DNA of 64,000 nt, from the NCBI RefSeq assembly GCF_017743995.1, contig NZ_JAGHRB010000007.1, positions 124,001-188,000 of the forward strand. Direction: 5' to 3'. The position numbers and the translations under genes are program-made. The notes under the pieces were generated by a model. That model had not been told where the DNA came from, did no database searches, and saw only the letters and a list, made by a program, of their open reading frames with translations. This document shows, one piece after another, positions 17,596 to 26,524 of this stretch. The DNA comes from Ruegeria sp. R13_0. GTDB lineage: Bacteria; Pseudomonadota; Alphaproteobacteria; Rhodobacterales; Rhodobacteraceae. Within the stretch, counting starts at the first letter, position 1, and the number at the start of each line of letters is the position of its first letter.

Positions 17596-18783
17596 ATGCC
17601 CAACCCTCTTACGCTGATGACACCAACGCAAACCGCGGCCGCAAAACCGGGGACACGCGAATCCACTCCGGAGACGTCCACGCGCTTTCAGGACATTCTG
17701 GAGGAAGAGACGCCGCAGCCTGAAACCGAGGATGAAGCCGTCGTTGAACAGGACATCGTGCCCGAGGACTCTGCTCTCGAAGAAGTTCTCGGGCACCCCC
17801 TGCCAGTCAAGCCCGACGCTCCTGAGGAACAGGTGTTTGAGGACCTCGCCGCACTGCCCGTGCCGAGCGCGACGCAGGTACCGCAAGGGTCTGAAACTGC
17901 GCCTGGTTCCTCAAAAATTGAGGGTGCAGAGGCGCCGAAAACCGACTCGGGTGCAATGCAACAGGTTTCGATTGCGCCACCGCCGCGCCCCGAGGTCGAA
18001 AACACGCACAATTCAGCTGTTCAACCACAGCCCACCACAATCCAACCGGAGCCAACCAAGGCCTCGGACAGTCAGGCCTTGCCTGCGAAGCCGATTGCTG
18101 GACCGCCTGTTCCAGTTGAGCGTGCGCAACCTTCCGCTTCGGTGCTATCCGCTGAAACAGCGGCTGCGCTCCAGACAAACGCGGCTCCAACTACGCCTCA
18201 GCCTCCCAGACCCACGCCGACTCTTGCGCAGATGCAGGTGATGGCGTCCGTGCGGAACGCAGATGCCGAAACCGCCACGGCGATTCGTGAAACTGATGGG
18301 GTGATTGCCACGCGCGAAGAACCACTGTTTCAAAACGTCCGCGACACGGCGTCGGCTGCACAGCCCGCAACGCAGGCTGCCAGAGCTGAGATCACCCGCG
18401 CCATCGCCGGGCAGATGGCAGCAGCGATTCAGGTTCGGACTGGTTCCGGCGCGATCGAGATCGCGCTCAGCCCCGAGGAACTGGGGCGGGTTTCCATCAC
18501 GCTCAATGGTCGCGAGGATGGGATGGTTCTGACCATAGCCGCCGAGCGCCCCGAAACACTGGACCTGATGCGCCGGCATCTTGCTGTGTTGGAGGCCGAA
18601 TTCCAAAGCCTTGGATATGGCGACATTTCGTTTGATCTAAGCACATCGGACGATGCGCAGGATGATACCGCAAACCCGAAGGCAAGCGACTATGGCCTTT
18701 CCCATTCGGCTGAATCGGATACGCCAAGCGCTCCGGTCATTCCCCGAAATCTCTCGGGCCGTGGCATTGATATGAGGCTTTGA
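17596..18783 (+). CDS. fliK: Flagellar hook-length control protein FliK
   Basis: The 395-residue protein has a long, Pro/Gln/Thr/Ala-rich, low-complexity N-terminal part (residues ~1-265) and a compact C-terminal Flg_hook domain. The domain core is IEIALSPEELGRVSITLNGR near residue 287, followed by LTIAAERPETLDLMRRHLAV. This organisation (variable ruler, conserved substrate-switch domain) is typical of FliK. The ATG at 17596 is preceded by CGGAG. It is followed after 3 bp by flgD, the hook-cap gene, so the two are co-transcribed, divergent from flgJ. Confidence 0.88.
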   Translation: MPNPLTLMTPTQTAAAKPGTRESTPETSTRFQDILEEETPQPETEDEAVVEQDIVPEDSALEEVLGHPLPVKPDAPEEQVFEDLAALPVPSATQVPQGSETAPGSSKIEGAEAPKTDSGAMQQVSIAPPPRPEVENTHNSAVQPQPTTIQPEPTKASDSQALPAKPIAGPPVPVERAQPSASVLSAETAAALQTNAAPTTPQPPRPTPTLAQMQVMASVRNADAETATAIRETDGVIATREEPLFQNVRDTASAAQPATQAARAEITRAIAGQMAAAIQVRTGSGAIEIALSPEELGRVSITLNGREDGMVLTIAAERPETLDLMRRHLAVLEAEFQSLGYGDISFDLSTSDDAQDDTANPKASDYGLSHSAESDTPSAPVIPRNLSGRGIDMRL

Positions 18784-18786
18784 CCA

Positions 18787-19449
18787 ATGATCACTCCCAT
18801 AAGTTCCGCCCAGACGGCAGCACAGACCCCGACCTCGGCCGCATCACAAGCGTCCAAGCTGACCTCGGATTTTGAGACCTTTTTGCTGATGCTCACCGCA
18901 CAAGCGCGAAACCAGGACCCTTTGGAACCTATGGATTCCTCGGAATACGCGTCTCAGCTGGCTCAGTTCTCGATGGTTGAACAGCAGGTTCAGACCAATG
19001 ACCTGCTTTCTTCCCTGAGTACGGCCTTGGGGGGGCAAAAGCTGAGTGAACTGTCCAATTGGGTGGGCGTCGATGTTCGATCCGCTTCAGCCTTTCGATT
19101 CGAAGGCCAGCCGGTCACTCTGTTTGCTCAGGCCGATGCAACAAGTGATGAAGCCATCATGGTGATCCGCAATTCAACCGGTACCGTGATCGACCGCATT
19201 CCCGTCAATCACACAGACACTGAATTCCTCTGGGCCGGAACCGACGCTTCGGGCAATCCGCTGGGACAAGGCACGTATTCCGCCACGTTGGAGAGCTACA
19301 AGGATGACGAGCTGTTATCGCAACGTCTGGCCGCCAGCTATAACCGCGTGGTTGAGGCGCAAATCGCTGATGGAACGGTGCATCTATCCCTGCAAAGCGG
19401 GGCCGCTGTGCGCTCGGATGAAGTGACGGCGATCCGAACAGGCGCTTGA
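18787..19449 (+). CDS. flgD: Flagellar hook assembly (capping) protein FlgD
   Basis: The 220-residue protein has the diagnostic N-terminal block DFETFLLMLTAQARNQDPLEP near residue 28 (given in part as TFLLMLTAQARNQDPLEP). EYASQLAQFSMVEQQ follows near 52, then a FLIWAGTD-like Fn3/FlgD-Ig region with DTEFLWAGTDASGNPLGQGTY near 140. FlgD caps the growing hook and directs polymerisation of FlgE. The start lies 3 bp after fliK. No FlgE gene is in the window. Confidence 0.93.
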   Translation: MITPISSAQTAAQTPTSAASQASKLTSDFETFLLMLTAQARNQDPLEPMDSSEYASQLAQFSMVEQQVQTNDLLSSLSTALGGQKLSELSNWVGVDVRSASAFRFEGQPVTLFAQADATSDEAIMVIRNSTGTVIDRIPVNHTDTEFLWAGTDASGNPLGQGTYSATLESYKDDELLSQRLAASYNRVVEAQIADGTVHLSLQSGAAVRSDEVTAIRTGA

Positions 19450-19527
19450 TCTGGCTGGGCCGACAGTCCAAACCTTGGCAGATCACGATTCCCTTGCTGA
19501 GCGGTATGTCCCCTGCCCCATATCAAC

Positions 19528-20391
19528 GTGCCTCCACCAGATCTGCTTGACCAGCTGCGCACGCGCAAGCTGATCACGGGGTCCGTGCAGTTCGAACCTC
19601 TGTTTGGGGGTCGAACCAATATGGTGTGGAAGGTTCTGGGGGAGAGTGGCGACACGGTATTGAAGCTTTACCGAAACAAACTGCGCAACCCCATGTTCCG
19701 CAATGATGCCCACCTCGAAGCGCTGTGTCTGCGCGCGTTTGAGCAGGACGGGTTCGTGCCCCGATTGCAGGCAACGGGACAACATCAGGGCGACGCCTGG
19801 GTTCTGTACGATCACGCACCGGGTCGCCCTTGGGAAAGTGGCACGGCTCAGGTCGCTTCTTTGCTGCGCAAATTACATGGCTCGACGGTCGATTTACCGC
19901 TTCCTTCGGGACGGAACGGCAGCGCTGATTTGGCCCGCCACGGGGCCGAGCTCTTGGCGTTGTGTTCCTCCAGCTTGCGAGATCGCGTCACCGCAATGCG
20001 GCCCGAGGACCCCGTGCCGCCAACAAAAAGAACGTGTCTGATCCACGGCGACCCTGTGGCCGGGAACATTCTGGTGGACGGCTCCAACCTGACCCTGATC
20101 GACTGGCAATGCCCGGCGATTGGCGATCCTTGCGAGGATCTGGCCCTGTTCCTATCGCCTGCCATGCAGCATCTGTATCATGGCGCACCGCTGGCCCCGG
20201 ACGAACGCGCACGATTCCTGACTGAGTATGGTGACCCCGAGACAGTTACCCGCTACGACGCGTTGCAACCATGGTACGCGTGGCGAATGGCGGCCTATTG
20301 CCTGTGGCGGTCTGAGAACGGATCAACAGACTATGAAAAGGGCCTGCAGCTTGAGCTAAAGGCCCTTGAGGATCGCGCTATTTCTGAATGA
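19528..20391 (+). CDS. Aminoglycoside-phosphotransferase-fold small-molecule kinase
   Basis: The 287-residue protein belongs to the APH/choline-kinase fold. An N-terminal lobe (VWKVLGESGDTVLKLYR near residue 33) supplies the ATP-binding lysine. The catalytic loop CLIHGDPVAGNILVDG near 172 contains the HGD..N motif, followed by LIDWQCPAIGDPCEDLA near 190 with the metal-binding Asp. The substrate cannot be deduced; related proteins act on choline, fructosamine or thiamine, and resistance is not implied. The start is GTG at 19528, with no clear ribosome site. Its 3' end overlaps the opposing binding-protein gene by 14 bp. Confidence 0.75.
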   Translation: MPPPDLLDQLRTRKLITGSVQFEPLFGGRTNMVWKVLGESGDTVLKLYRNKLRNPMFRNDAHLEALCLRAFEQDGFVPRLQATGQHQGDAWVLYDHAPGRPWESGTAQVASLLRKLHGSTVDLPLPSGRNGSADLARHGAELLALCSSSLRDRVTAMRPEDPVPPTKRTCLIHGDPVAGNILVDGSNLTLIDWQCPAIGDPCEDLALFLSPAMQHLYHGAPLAPDERARFLTEYGDPETVTRYDALQPWYAWRMAAYCLWRSENGSTDYEKGLQLELKALEDRAISE

Positions 20392-21370
20392 CGGCATCTT
20401 CCCAGGCCGTCAGGAATTTCCTGCGTTTGAGCGTGTCGAGATAGGTCAACAAAGCGGGCTCCAGCGTGATAACTGCGGTCTCTTGCTCCTGCTGTGACGT
20501 GAGCAAGGGTAAAGGTGCCAGCTCAGGCCCTGCAACGATCAGGTGGCGGACAAACGCCTCGGCGACGGCAGGATATTGCGTGTTTTTCACCACCATTGCC
20601 GTTCGCATCATAGTGGTCTGAAAATCGCTGGGCAGAATGACCTCGAGCGCTTCTTTGCCTTCAACCCGTGCCGTCGCGTAGCTGCCAAGCACGTTATAAG
20701 CGACCGCGATCGAGCCGCTTGTCAGATCGTCAATCATGTCGCCCGAGCAGCAATACAGACGCAGGTCCAGCCCGCCCATGACCTCCATCAGGCGCCAAAA
20801 GGTCTCGGAGGCGCGGGCATCTTGCGTGGCGAACAAATAACCCAAGCCAGATTGGCGGATATCATAGGTGCCGACCTTCCCACGAAAGGCTTCGGGGCGC
20901 GCGCGCAGGGCCTCGATCAGTTCCTGCCGGGTTTGCGGAACGGGATACCCAGCGAAGGCCGCACGGTTGATGACGATGGCCGCCGGTTCCTGGGTAAAGG
21001 CAAACAGGCTGTCGTGCCACTGCGCCCAGTCCGAACCGGGCATATTCTCCAGCGGCATTGCGAACCCATCATTCGCAAGTTTCAACTGCAGATCCATCGC
21101 GCTGGAAATGACAACATCAAACGCCTCAGGCGCTGACCGCACACGCGCATTCAGATCGGCGGTTCCGGTCACCAGATACTCTACGGAGACGTCCGGGTTT
21201 TGCGTCAGGAACCCCTCGATCAACGGTGCGAAAAGCGCGGTGTCGGTGCTGGAGATGATGCGCAAACGCGGACCATCAGCGGCAGCGTTGAACACCCGCT
21301 GGTCCTCCCACTCCTCGGCCATGCAGGCTGAGGCCAGAAGTGTGACGATCAAAGCGACAAGGTAACGCAT
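20378..21370 (-). CDS. Periplasmic substrate-binding protein encoded with TctDE
   Basis: The 330-residue protein has a signal peptide (MRYLVALIVTLLASACMA). A cysteine at the end of that stretch could be a lipobox of weak quality (ASAC). The body has the type II periplasmic-binding fold of the iron/thiamine-type family: LRIISSTDTALFAPLIEGFL near residue 37, ADLNARVRSAPEAFDVVISS near 72 and SIAVAYNVLGSYA near 222. No permease or ATPase adjoins it. It overlaps the 3' end of tctE by 22 bp, so it is translated with the two-component genes and may present ligand to TctE. Confidence 0.75.
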   Translation of the reverse strand: MRYLVALIVTLLASACMAEEWEDQRVFNAAADGPRLRIISSTDTALFAPLIEGFLTQNPDVSVEYLVTGTADLNARVRSAPEAFDVVISSAMDLQLKLANDGFAMPLENMPGSDWAQWHDSLFAFTQEPAAIVINRAAFAGYPVPQTRQELIEALRARPEAFRGKVGTYDIRQSGLGYLFATQDARASETFWRLMEVMGGLDLRLYCCSGDMIDDLTSGSIAVAYNVLGSYATARVEGKEALEVILPSDFQTTMMRTAMVVKNTQYPAVAEAFVRHLIVAGPELAPLPLLTSQQEQETAVITLEPALLTYLDTLKRRKFLTAWEDAVIQK

Positions 21371-22716
21371 GCGCCTTTGCCTTTTCGGTTGGTCAGAATC
21401 AGATCGCCGCCATGGGCCTTCGCGACATCCTGAACGATGGTAAGACCAAGCCCCGAGCCAATGGTCCCGGCCGCATTCTTGCCGCGCTCGAACCGCCGGG
21501 TGAGCGTGTCAATTTCGCTTGGTGGAAAGCCCGGCCCCTGATCGCGCACGCTGATCTGCGCTTGCGTCCCTTGCGAGACCTCGATCTCGACCACACTTTC
21601 GGCGGGGGCATATTTTAGCGCGTTGTCGACCATGTTGCGTACCGCATTCTGGATCAGGATCGGATCGCCCGAATAGATCACAACGGGGTCTCCGACCAAT
21701 GTCAGGGAAAGGTCCTTCATCTCGGCAATGGGTGTGAGGCGCTGAACCAGATCGCGGACGAGGGCGACAAGATCAATCTCTTCCCGCTCCAGATGATCGG
21801 CGCGAAAAGTGATCATTGCGTGATCCAGCAATTGCCCCGCCGCCCGAGAGCTTTCGTCAATCGCCCGTACCATCGAGCGCAAAGCCTCTCGATTCTCTTC
21901 CTTTTCAACGCGTTGCAACGTCGCGTCCGCATAAGACCGAACCGTTGCCAATGGCGTCCGAACCCGGTGCGCCGCCTCGGCTATAAAATCCTCGGACTGG
22001 CTGAGCGACTGATCCAAACGCCCCATCAAAGAGTTCAACGACGACACAAGCGGGGCCATTTCCCGTGGCACCGGTTTTCTGAACGGGCTGAGGTCCTGAG
22101 GCCCCCTGCGCGTCACCGATGTCGTCAGCTTGTTCAACTGCCCGATGGTGGCCGAGGTCGCCCAGAAAGATAACCCGGCGACCAAGGTAAAAAAACCGAT
22201 CCCCAGATACGCCGCATTTCGTGAAATCTGCCTGAGAGTTTCGGCTAGTGCGTCTTGCGTTTGACCAAGGGCCACTTCGACTTCGGTCCGGGTTCCTAGC
22301 CCTACCAAAGTGCGGCTGGCGCTGACCTGGCGAATGGTCTCTCCGCGCACCTCGCCCGATTGAAAAACCCATTCGCCGTTGGGCCTTCCATTCGTGGCTG
22401 AAAGATCATCGTAGCCGGATAGCAGTTCTCCGTCCTGAAAGATGGCGTAAAACACCCGATCATCCGACGGCGTACTTAGCATCGAGAAGGCGGCGTAGGG
22501 AATGTCGACCTCAAGCTCTCCGTCCCGCAGAGCGACGGCATCGAGGATCGAGGTGACGGAGGCACCAAGGATATTGTCCTGCCCTTGCTGCGCGACGCGC
22601 GCGGCATAGCTGCGTACTGTAAAGAACAAAAGCAACGCCAGAATGGCCGCGCCGCCAATCAGGGTCAGCACCAGACGGTTGCGCAGAGATCCTGAAACCG
22701 CGGGGCTAGCTGACAT
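21349..22716 (-). CDS. tctE: Sensor histidine kinase, TctE family
   Basis: The 455-residue kinase has a membrane segment at residues ~13-33, a periplasmic sensor region (~35-168) of the 2CSK_N type and a second membrane segment (~170-190). A HAMP-like linker and a kinase core follow. The phosphorylated histidine is His250 (EDFIAEAAHRVRTPLATVRS). ATP-binding boxes are NMVDNALKYA near 358, DQGPGFPP near 388 and GSGLGLTIVQDVAKAHGG near 415. It probably senses a tricarboxylate and phosphorylates TctD. It overlaps tctD by 11 bp and the binding-protein gene by 22 bp. Confidence 0.9.
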   Translation of the reverse strand: MSASPAVSGSLRNRLVLTLIGGAAILALLLFFTVRSYAARVAQQGQDNILGASVTSILDAVALRDGELEVDIPYAAFSMLSTPSDDRVFYAIFQDGELLSGYDDLSATNGRPNGEWVFQSGEVRGETIRQVSASRTLVGLGTRTEVEVALGQTQDALAETLRQISRNAAYLGIGFFTLVAGLSFWATSATIGQLNKLTTSVTRRGPQDLSPFRKPVPREMAPLVSSLNSLMGRLDQSLSQSEDFIAEAAHRVRTPLATVRSYADATLQRVEKEENREALRSMVRAIDESSRAAGQLLDHAMITFRADHLEREEIDLVALVRDLVQRLTPIAEMKDLSLTLVGDPVVIYSGDPILIQNAVRNMVDNALKYAPAESVVEIEVSQGTQAQISVRDQGPGFPPSEIDTLTRRFERGKNAAGTIGSGLGLTIVQDVAKAHGGDLILTNRKGKGACVTLSL

Positions 22717-23374
22717 GATCCAGCCTGTAGCCTAGGCCACGCAACGTGGTGATCTTCAACTCCGATCGCTCCAGATGCTTGCGCAGGCGGGCGACATAGA
22801 CCTCGATCGCATTGTCCGAGACATCGTCGTCATAGGAAAACAGCCTGTCCGCCAGCTTTTGTTTCGAGAACACCTGACCGGGCGCATTGATGAAGAACTC
22901 CAACAGGCGCAGTTCCCGGTTGCGCAGCGACAGGGTCTCACCGCCGACAATCAGGTGACCGGCAACCGGGTCGAAGACGATACCGCCGATCTCGATCGTC
23001 GATTTGGCGATCCCGGATTTGCGACGCAAAACGGCGCGGCAGCGGGCCTCAAGCTCGGCGTGGTCGAAGGGCTTGGTGACATAGTCGTCGGCCCCCAGAT
23101 CCAGCGACCCGATTCGATCCGACACCTGACTGCGGGCGGTCAAAACGATGACAGGTGTATCCAGATGACTTGCACGGTGGCGTTTGAGGAAATCGCGCCC
23201 ATCCCCATCGGGCAGCATAATGTCCAACAGGATCAGGTCGTATTCCTCTGCCTCGACGAACGCGGTTGCATCGTCCAAAGTTGCAGCATGATCAACGACA
23301 TGGCCGTCCAGTCGCATCCGCGAACCGATAGCGTTCGCGAGGTCCATATTGTCTTCGACCAGCAGGAATTTCAT
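22706..23374 (-). CDS. tctD: OmpR-family response regulator, TctD type
   Basis: The 222-residue regulator has a receiver domain (phosphoacceptor Asp51 in LILLDIMLPDGDG, the usual acidic pair in VEDN, Lys in VTKPFDH). A C-terminal winged helix follows (LRNRELRLLEFFINAPGQV near 137 and VYVARLRKHLERSELKITTL near 190). Such proteins bind tandem direct repeats about 11 bp apart. A perfect 11-bp tandem repeat lies at 23403-23424 in the divergent gap before tctC. The frame is open further upstream, but ATG at 23374 begins the conserved FLLVEDN. Confidence 0.92.
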   Translation of the reverse strand: MKFLLVEDNMDLANAIGSRMRLDGHVVDHAATLDDATAFVEAEEYDLILLDIMLPDGDGRDFLKRHRASHLDTPVIVLTARSQVSDRIGSLDLGADDYVTKPFDHAELEARCRAVLRRKSGIAKSTIEIGGIVFDPVAGHLIVGGETLSLRNRELRLLEFFINAPGQVFSKQKLADRLFSYDDDVSDNAIEVYVARLRKHLERSELKITTLRGLGYRLDHVS

Positions 23375-23402
23375 GAGGCGTTCGTAGTATTTTCGCGCGT
23401 GA

Positions 23403-23424
23403 CAGGTTGATGTCAGGTTGATGT
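23403..23424 (+). promoter_or_regulatory. Tandem 11-bp repeat, candidate TctD operator
   Basis: CAGGTTGATGT occurs twice in immediate succession (23403-23413, 23414-23424), one helical turn apart, just upstream of a TTGACC hexamer (23431-23436). It sits between divergent tctD and tctC, 58 bp from the tctC start. The geometry is that of OmpR-family activator sites. Confidence 0.6.
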
Positions 23425-23481
23425 GTTTTCTTGACCACAATCTGAGCCGCCAAGCGGCCAGTTGTCAAATGGGAGGACATC

Positions 23482-24459
23482 ATGACAACTTTCAAACTGG
23501 GCCGTCGCGCCCTGATCGCGGCTGTGGCCGCTGTTGGTCTTGCCGGGCCGTCTTTCGCCGATGAGGTCGTGGACAGCATCCACTTCCTGATCCCCGGCGG
23601 CGCAGGCGGCGGCTGGGACGGCACTGCGCGTGGCACAGGCGAGGCGCTGACCAAAGCGGGGCTTGTGGGTACCGCATCTTACGAGAACATGTCGGGCGGC
23701 GGCGGTGGTAAAGCCATTGGCTACCTGATCGAAAACGCCGAAAGCAACCACGGCACTCTGATGGTGAACTCGACCCCCATCGTGATCCGCTCACTGACGG
23801 GTGTGTTCCCACATAACTTCCGCGACCTGACGCTGGTCTCGGGCACAATCGGCGACTACGCGGCCATTGTTGTGGGCAAGGACAGCCCGATCAATTCGAT
23901 GGCGGACCTGCTGGCCGCCTATGACGCGGACCCGGGTGCAACAGCAATCGGCGGCGGCTCGGTTCCGGGCGGCATGGACCATCTGGTTGCGGCCATGGTG
24001 ATGGAAGCAGCAGGCAAGGACGCGCTTGGCGTTAAGTACATTCCTTATGATGCAGGCGGCAAAGCCATGGCAGCCTTGCTGTCGGGTGAGATCGCAGCGC
24101 TGTCCACCGGCTTCTCGGAAGCGGTTGATCTGGCCAATGCGGGCGAGGTGAAAATCATCGGTGTGACTGCGGATGAGCGTGTGGACGCAGCGCCCGACGC
24201 ACAGACAATGAAGGAACAGGGCATCGACACCACCTTCGTCAACTGGCGCGGTTTCTTCGCAGCGCCCGGCCTGCCCGAAGACAAGCTGGCCGCCTACCAA
24301 GACGCCATCGCCAAGATGTATGACACCCCCGAGTGGGAAGAAGTACGTGCGCGCAATGGTTGGGTGAACATCCACAACTCGGGCGACGATTTCTCGACCT
24401 TCCTCGAGCAGCAAGAACAGCAGATCAGCGATCTGATGAAGAAGCTGGGCTTCCTCTAA
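23482..24459 (+). CDS. tctC: Tripartite tricarboxylate transporter, periplasmic binding protein TctC
   Basis: The 325-residue protein has a signal peptide (RRALIAAVAAVGLAGPSFA, cleavage before DEVVD). It then carries the Bug/TctC fold: IHFLIPGGAGGGWDGTARG near residue 34, GTLMVNSTPIVIRS near 89, GGGSVPGGMDHLVAA near 155 and GFFAAPGLPEDK near 258. It should bind a tricarboxylate such as citrate in the periplasm for the TctAB channel. The ribosome site is GGGAGGA. A 10-bp perfect hairpin separates it from tctB. Confidence 0.93.
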   Translation: MTTFKLGRRALIAAVAAVGLAGPSFADEVVDSIHFLIPGGAGGGWDGTARGTGEALTKAGLVGTASYENMSGGGGGKAIGYLIENAESNHGTLMVNSTPIVIRSLTGVFPHNFRDLTLVSGTIGDYAAIVVGKDSPINSMADLLAAYDADPGATAIGGGSVPGGMDHLVAAMVMEAAGKDALGVKYIPYDAGGKAMAALLSGEIAALSTGFSEAVDLANAGEVKIIGVTADERVDAAPDAQTMKEQGIDTTFVNWRGFFAAPGLPEDKLAAYQDAIAKMYDTPEWEEVRARNGWVNIHNSGDDFSTFLEQQEQQISDLMKKLGFL

Positions 24460-24470
24460 GCACCACTCAC

Positions 24471-24495
24471 GGCAGAGCGGCCCGCCCGCTCTGCC
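24471..24495 (+). promoter_or_regulatory. Intercistronic hairpin between tctC and tctB
   Basis: GGCAGAGCGG and CCGCTCTGCC form a perfect 10-bp stem with a 5-nt loop, 11 bases after the tctC stop. No T-run follows. It probably stabilises the tctC mRNA or causes partial termination, so that binding protein exceeds membrane subunits. Confidence 0.7.
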
Positions 24496-24528
24496 ACAAT
24501 CAACAAAAAACACGAGGGAGGGGATGTC

Positions 24529-25011
24529 ATGGCGCTGGATCGCTGGATCGCGCTTGTTTTGCTTGGGGTCTGTCTGGCCTATGGCTACGCCGCTTGGTTT
24601 ACGATGGATGGCAGCCTGCCCCCCTTCATGCAGCGCAACCCCATTTGGCCAAGCACCTTCCCGAAAGTGCTGTCTGTTCTGGGCATCATCGCCTGCACGA
24701 TCATCCTGCTGGGGTTTGAGAAATCCGAGCCGAAAGCGGCCGATATCGACTACCGCCGTCTGGGTGACTACCACCTTAATCAAGCTTTAATGCTGTTGGC
24801 CCTGATGGTGATCTACGCCCTGTGCCTGCGGCCCGTCGGCTTTCTGATCTCAACTTCTGCCTTCCTGATCCTCGGCTCGTTCATTCTGGGCGAGCGCAAG
24901 TGGCACATCATGCTACCGGTCGCCTTCATCGCCACCGGCGCGGTCTGGTATCTGGTTCAGGAAGTCCTGGGCATCTACATGCGCCCCCTGCCGGGCATTT
25001 TCGGAGGCTGA
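24529..25011 (+). CDS. tctB: Tripartite tricarboxylate transporter, small membrane subunit TctB
   Basis: The 160-residue protein has four predicted membrane segments (about residues 7-24, 44-62, 85-118 as two close segments, and 125-145), the usual TctB topology. Characteristic positions include PPFMQRNPIWPSTFPKVL near 31 and VGFLISTSAFLILGSFILGE near 101. It forms the channel with TctA. The stop is 1 bp before the tctA start, and the GGAGG near its end serves tctA. Confidence 0.9.
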   Translation: MALDRWIALVLLGVCLAYGYAAWFTMDGSLPPFMQRNPIWPSTFPKVLSVLGIIACTIILLGFEKSEPKAADIDYRRLGDYHLNQALMLLALMVIYALCLRPVGFLISTSAFLILGSFILGERKWHIMLPVAFIATGAVWYLVQEVLGIYMRPLPGIFGG

Positions 25012-25012
25012 C

Positions 25013-26524
25013 ATGCTTGAAGGACTTCTGATCGGCCTGCAAACGGCATTCTCAATTCAAAACCTGCTGATGGTCATTGCTGGCTGTCTGATCGGCACCT
25101 TCATCGGGATGCTTCCGGGCCTCGGCCCGATGTCGATCATCGCCATCATGATCCCGGTCGCAATTTCAATGGGCGATCCGTCCGCGGCCCTGATCCTGCT
25201 GGCAGGCGTCTACTATGGCGCGATTTTCGGCGGATCGACCTCTTCCATTCTGCTGAACGCACCGGGGGTTGCGGGTACCGTGGCCTCTAGTTTCGATGGC
25301 TACCCAATGGCGCGGCAAGGCAAGGCCGGTAAAGCACTGACCATCGCGGCCATTGCCAGCTTCGCGGGTGGCACGCTCGGCGCCATTCTGTTGATGGTCT
25401 TCGCGCCAGCACTGTCCTCAGTCGCGTTGCTGTTCCATTCGGCCGAGTACTTTGCCCTTATGGTCGTAGGCTTGTCCGCCATCGCGGCCTTTGCAGGGTC
25501 GGGTCAGGTCGCCAAAGCAATGATCATGACGATCCTCGGCCTGATCATGGCAACCGTTGGCGAAGGCGCATTGTTCAACCTGCCCCGCTTCACCATGGGG
25601 ATCATGGACCTGCAGTCCGGCTTTGGCTTCATTACGCTTGCCATGGCTATGTTCGCACTGCCCGAGGCGCTGTTTCTGGTACTGAAGCCCAAAGACCTGA
25701 AAGGCGACGACGGAGAAATCAAAGACCTGCGCATAACCAAGGACGAAGCGAAAGCAATTGCACCCGTCATTGGCCGTCAGTCGGTTCAGGGCTTTTTCAT
25801 CGGCGTCTTGCCTGGGGCTGGGGCGACAATTGCCAGCTTCCTTGGCTACGCGGTCGAACGCAATATTGCACCGAAGCAGGAACAGGAAGAGTTTGGCAAA
25901 GGCTCGATCAAAGGTCTGGCCGCACCGGAATCTGCCAACAACGCGGCCTGTACCGGGTCATTCGTACCACTGCTAACGCTGGGCATCCCGGGGTCGGGCA
26001 CGACGGCCATCCTGCTGGGCGCTCTGATCGCGCTGAACGTGACACCCGGCCCGCGCCTGATGGTGGATGAGCCTCAGATCTTCTGGGCCGTCATCATGTC
26101 GATGTTCATCGGCAACCTGGTGCTGCTGATCCTGAACCTGCCGCTGATCCCCTACATCGCCAAAGTGCTGGCCGTACCGCGCAATTTCCTGATCCCGTTC
26201 ATCCTGTTCTTCACCCTGATGGGTGCCTATATCGGCCAGAACAACGCGACCGAACTGCTGATCCTCGTCGGCTTCGGCATCTGCGCCACCGCGCTGAAAT
26301 TCGCCGATTACCCCCTCGCACCGCTTCTGATCGGGTTCATCCTTGGAGGAATGATGGAGGACAACTTTGCCCGCTCGATGCAGCTCTATGACGGTATCGC
26401 TTTCATCTGGGAACGCCCGATGACCCTAGGCCTGCTGGTGATCGCCGTCCTTCTGGTTCTGCTGCCAAGCTACCGCGCTCGCCGTGCGCGGGCACGGGCC
26501 GCGGGGATTGCGGATGGGGATTGA
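25013..26524 (+). CDS. tctA: Tripartite tricarboxylate transporter, large membrane subunit TctA
   Basis: The 503-residue polytopic protein carries the TctA family blocks. GTFIGMLPGLGPMSIIAIMI lies near residue 28, YYGAIFGGSTSSILLNAPG near 67, GVLPGAGATIASFLGYAVER near 263 and LGIPGSGTTAILLGALIALN near 322. About eleven hydrophobic segments are visible. It is the energy-coupled transport channel, with TctC delivering the substrate. Its 3' end overlaps the following CoA-transferase start by 11 bp, so uptake and metabolism genes are coupled. Confidence 0.95.
   Translation: MLEGLLIGLQTAFSIQNLLMVIAGCLIGTFIGMLPGLGPMSIIAIMIPVAISMGDPSAALILLAGVYYGAIFGGSTSSILLNAPGVAGTVASSFDGYPMARQGKAGKALTIAAIASFAGGTLGAILLMVFAPALSSVALLFHSAEYFALMVVGLSAIAAFAGSGQVAKAMIMTILGLIMATVGEGALFNLPRFTMGIMDLQSGFGFITLAMAMFALPEALFLVLKPKDLKGDDGEIKDLRITKDEAKAIAPVIGRQSVQGFFIGVLPGAGATIASFLGYAVERNIAPKQEQEEFGKGSIKGLAAPESANNAACTGSFVPLLTLGIPGSGTTAILLGALIALNVTPGPRLMVDEPQIFWAVIMSMFIGNLVLLILNLPLIPYIAKVLAVPRNFLIPFILFFTLMGAYIGQNNATELLILVGFGICATALKFADYPLAPLLIGFILGGMMEDNFARSMQLYDGIAFIWERPMTLGLLVIAVLLVLLPSYRARRARARAAGIADGD

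Noticed and set aside
19528..20391. An aminoglycoside resistance gene.
   Set aside because: Only the general phosphotransferase fold is supported. The fold is shared with many housekeeping kinases, and there is no mobile context.
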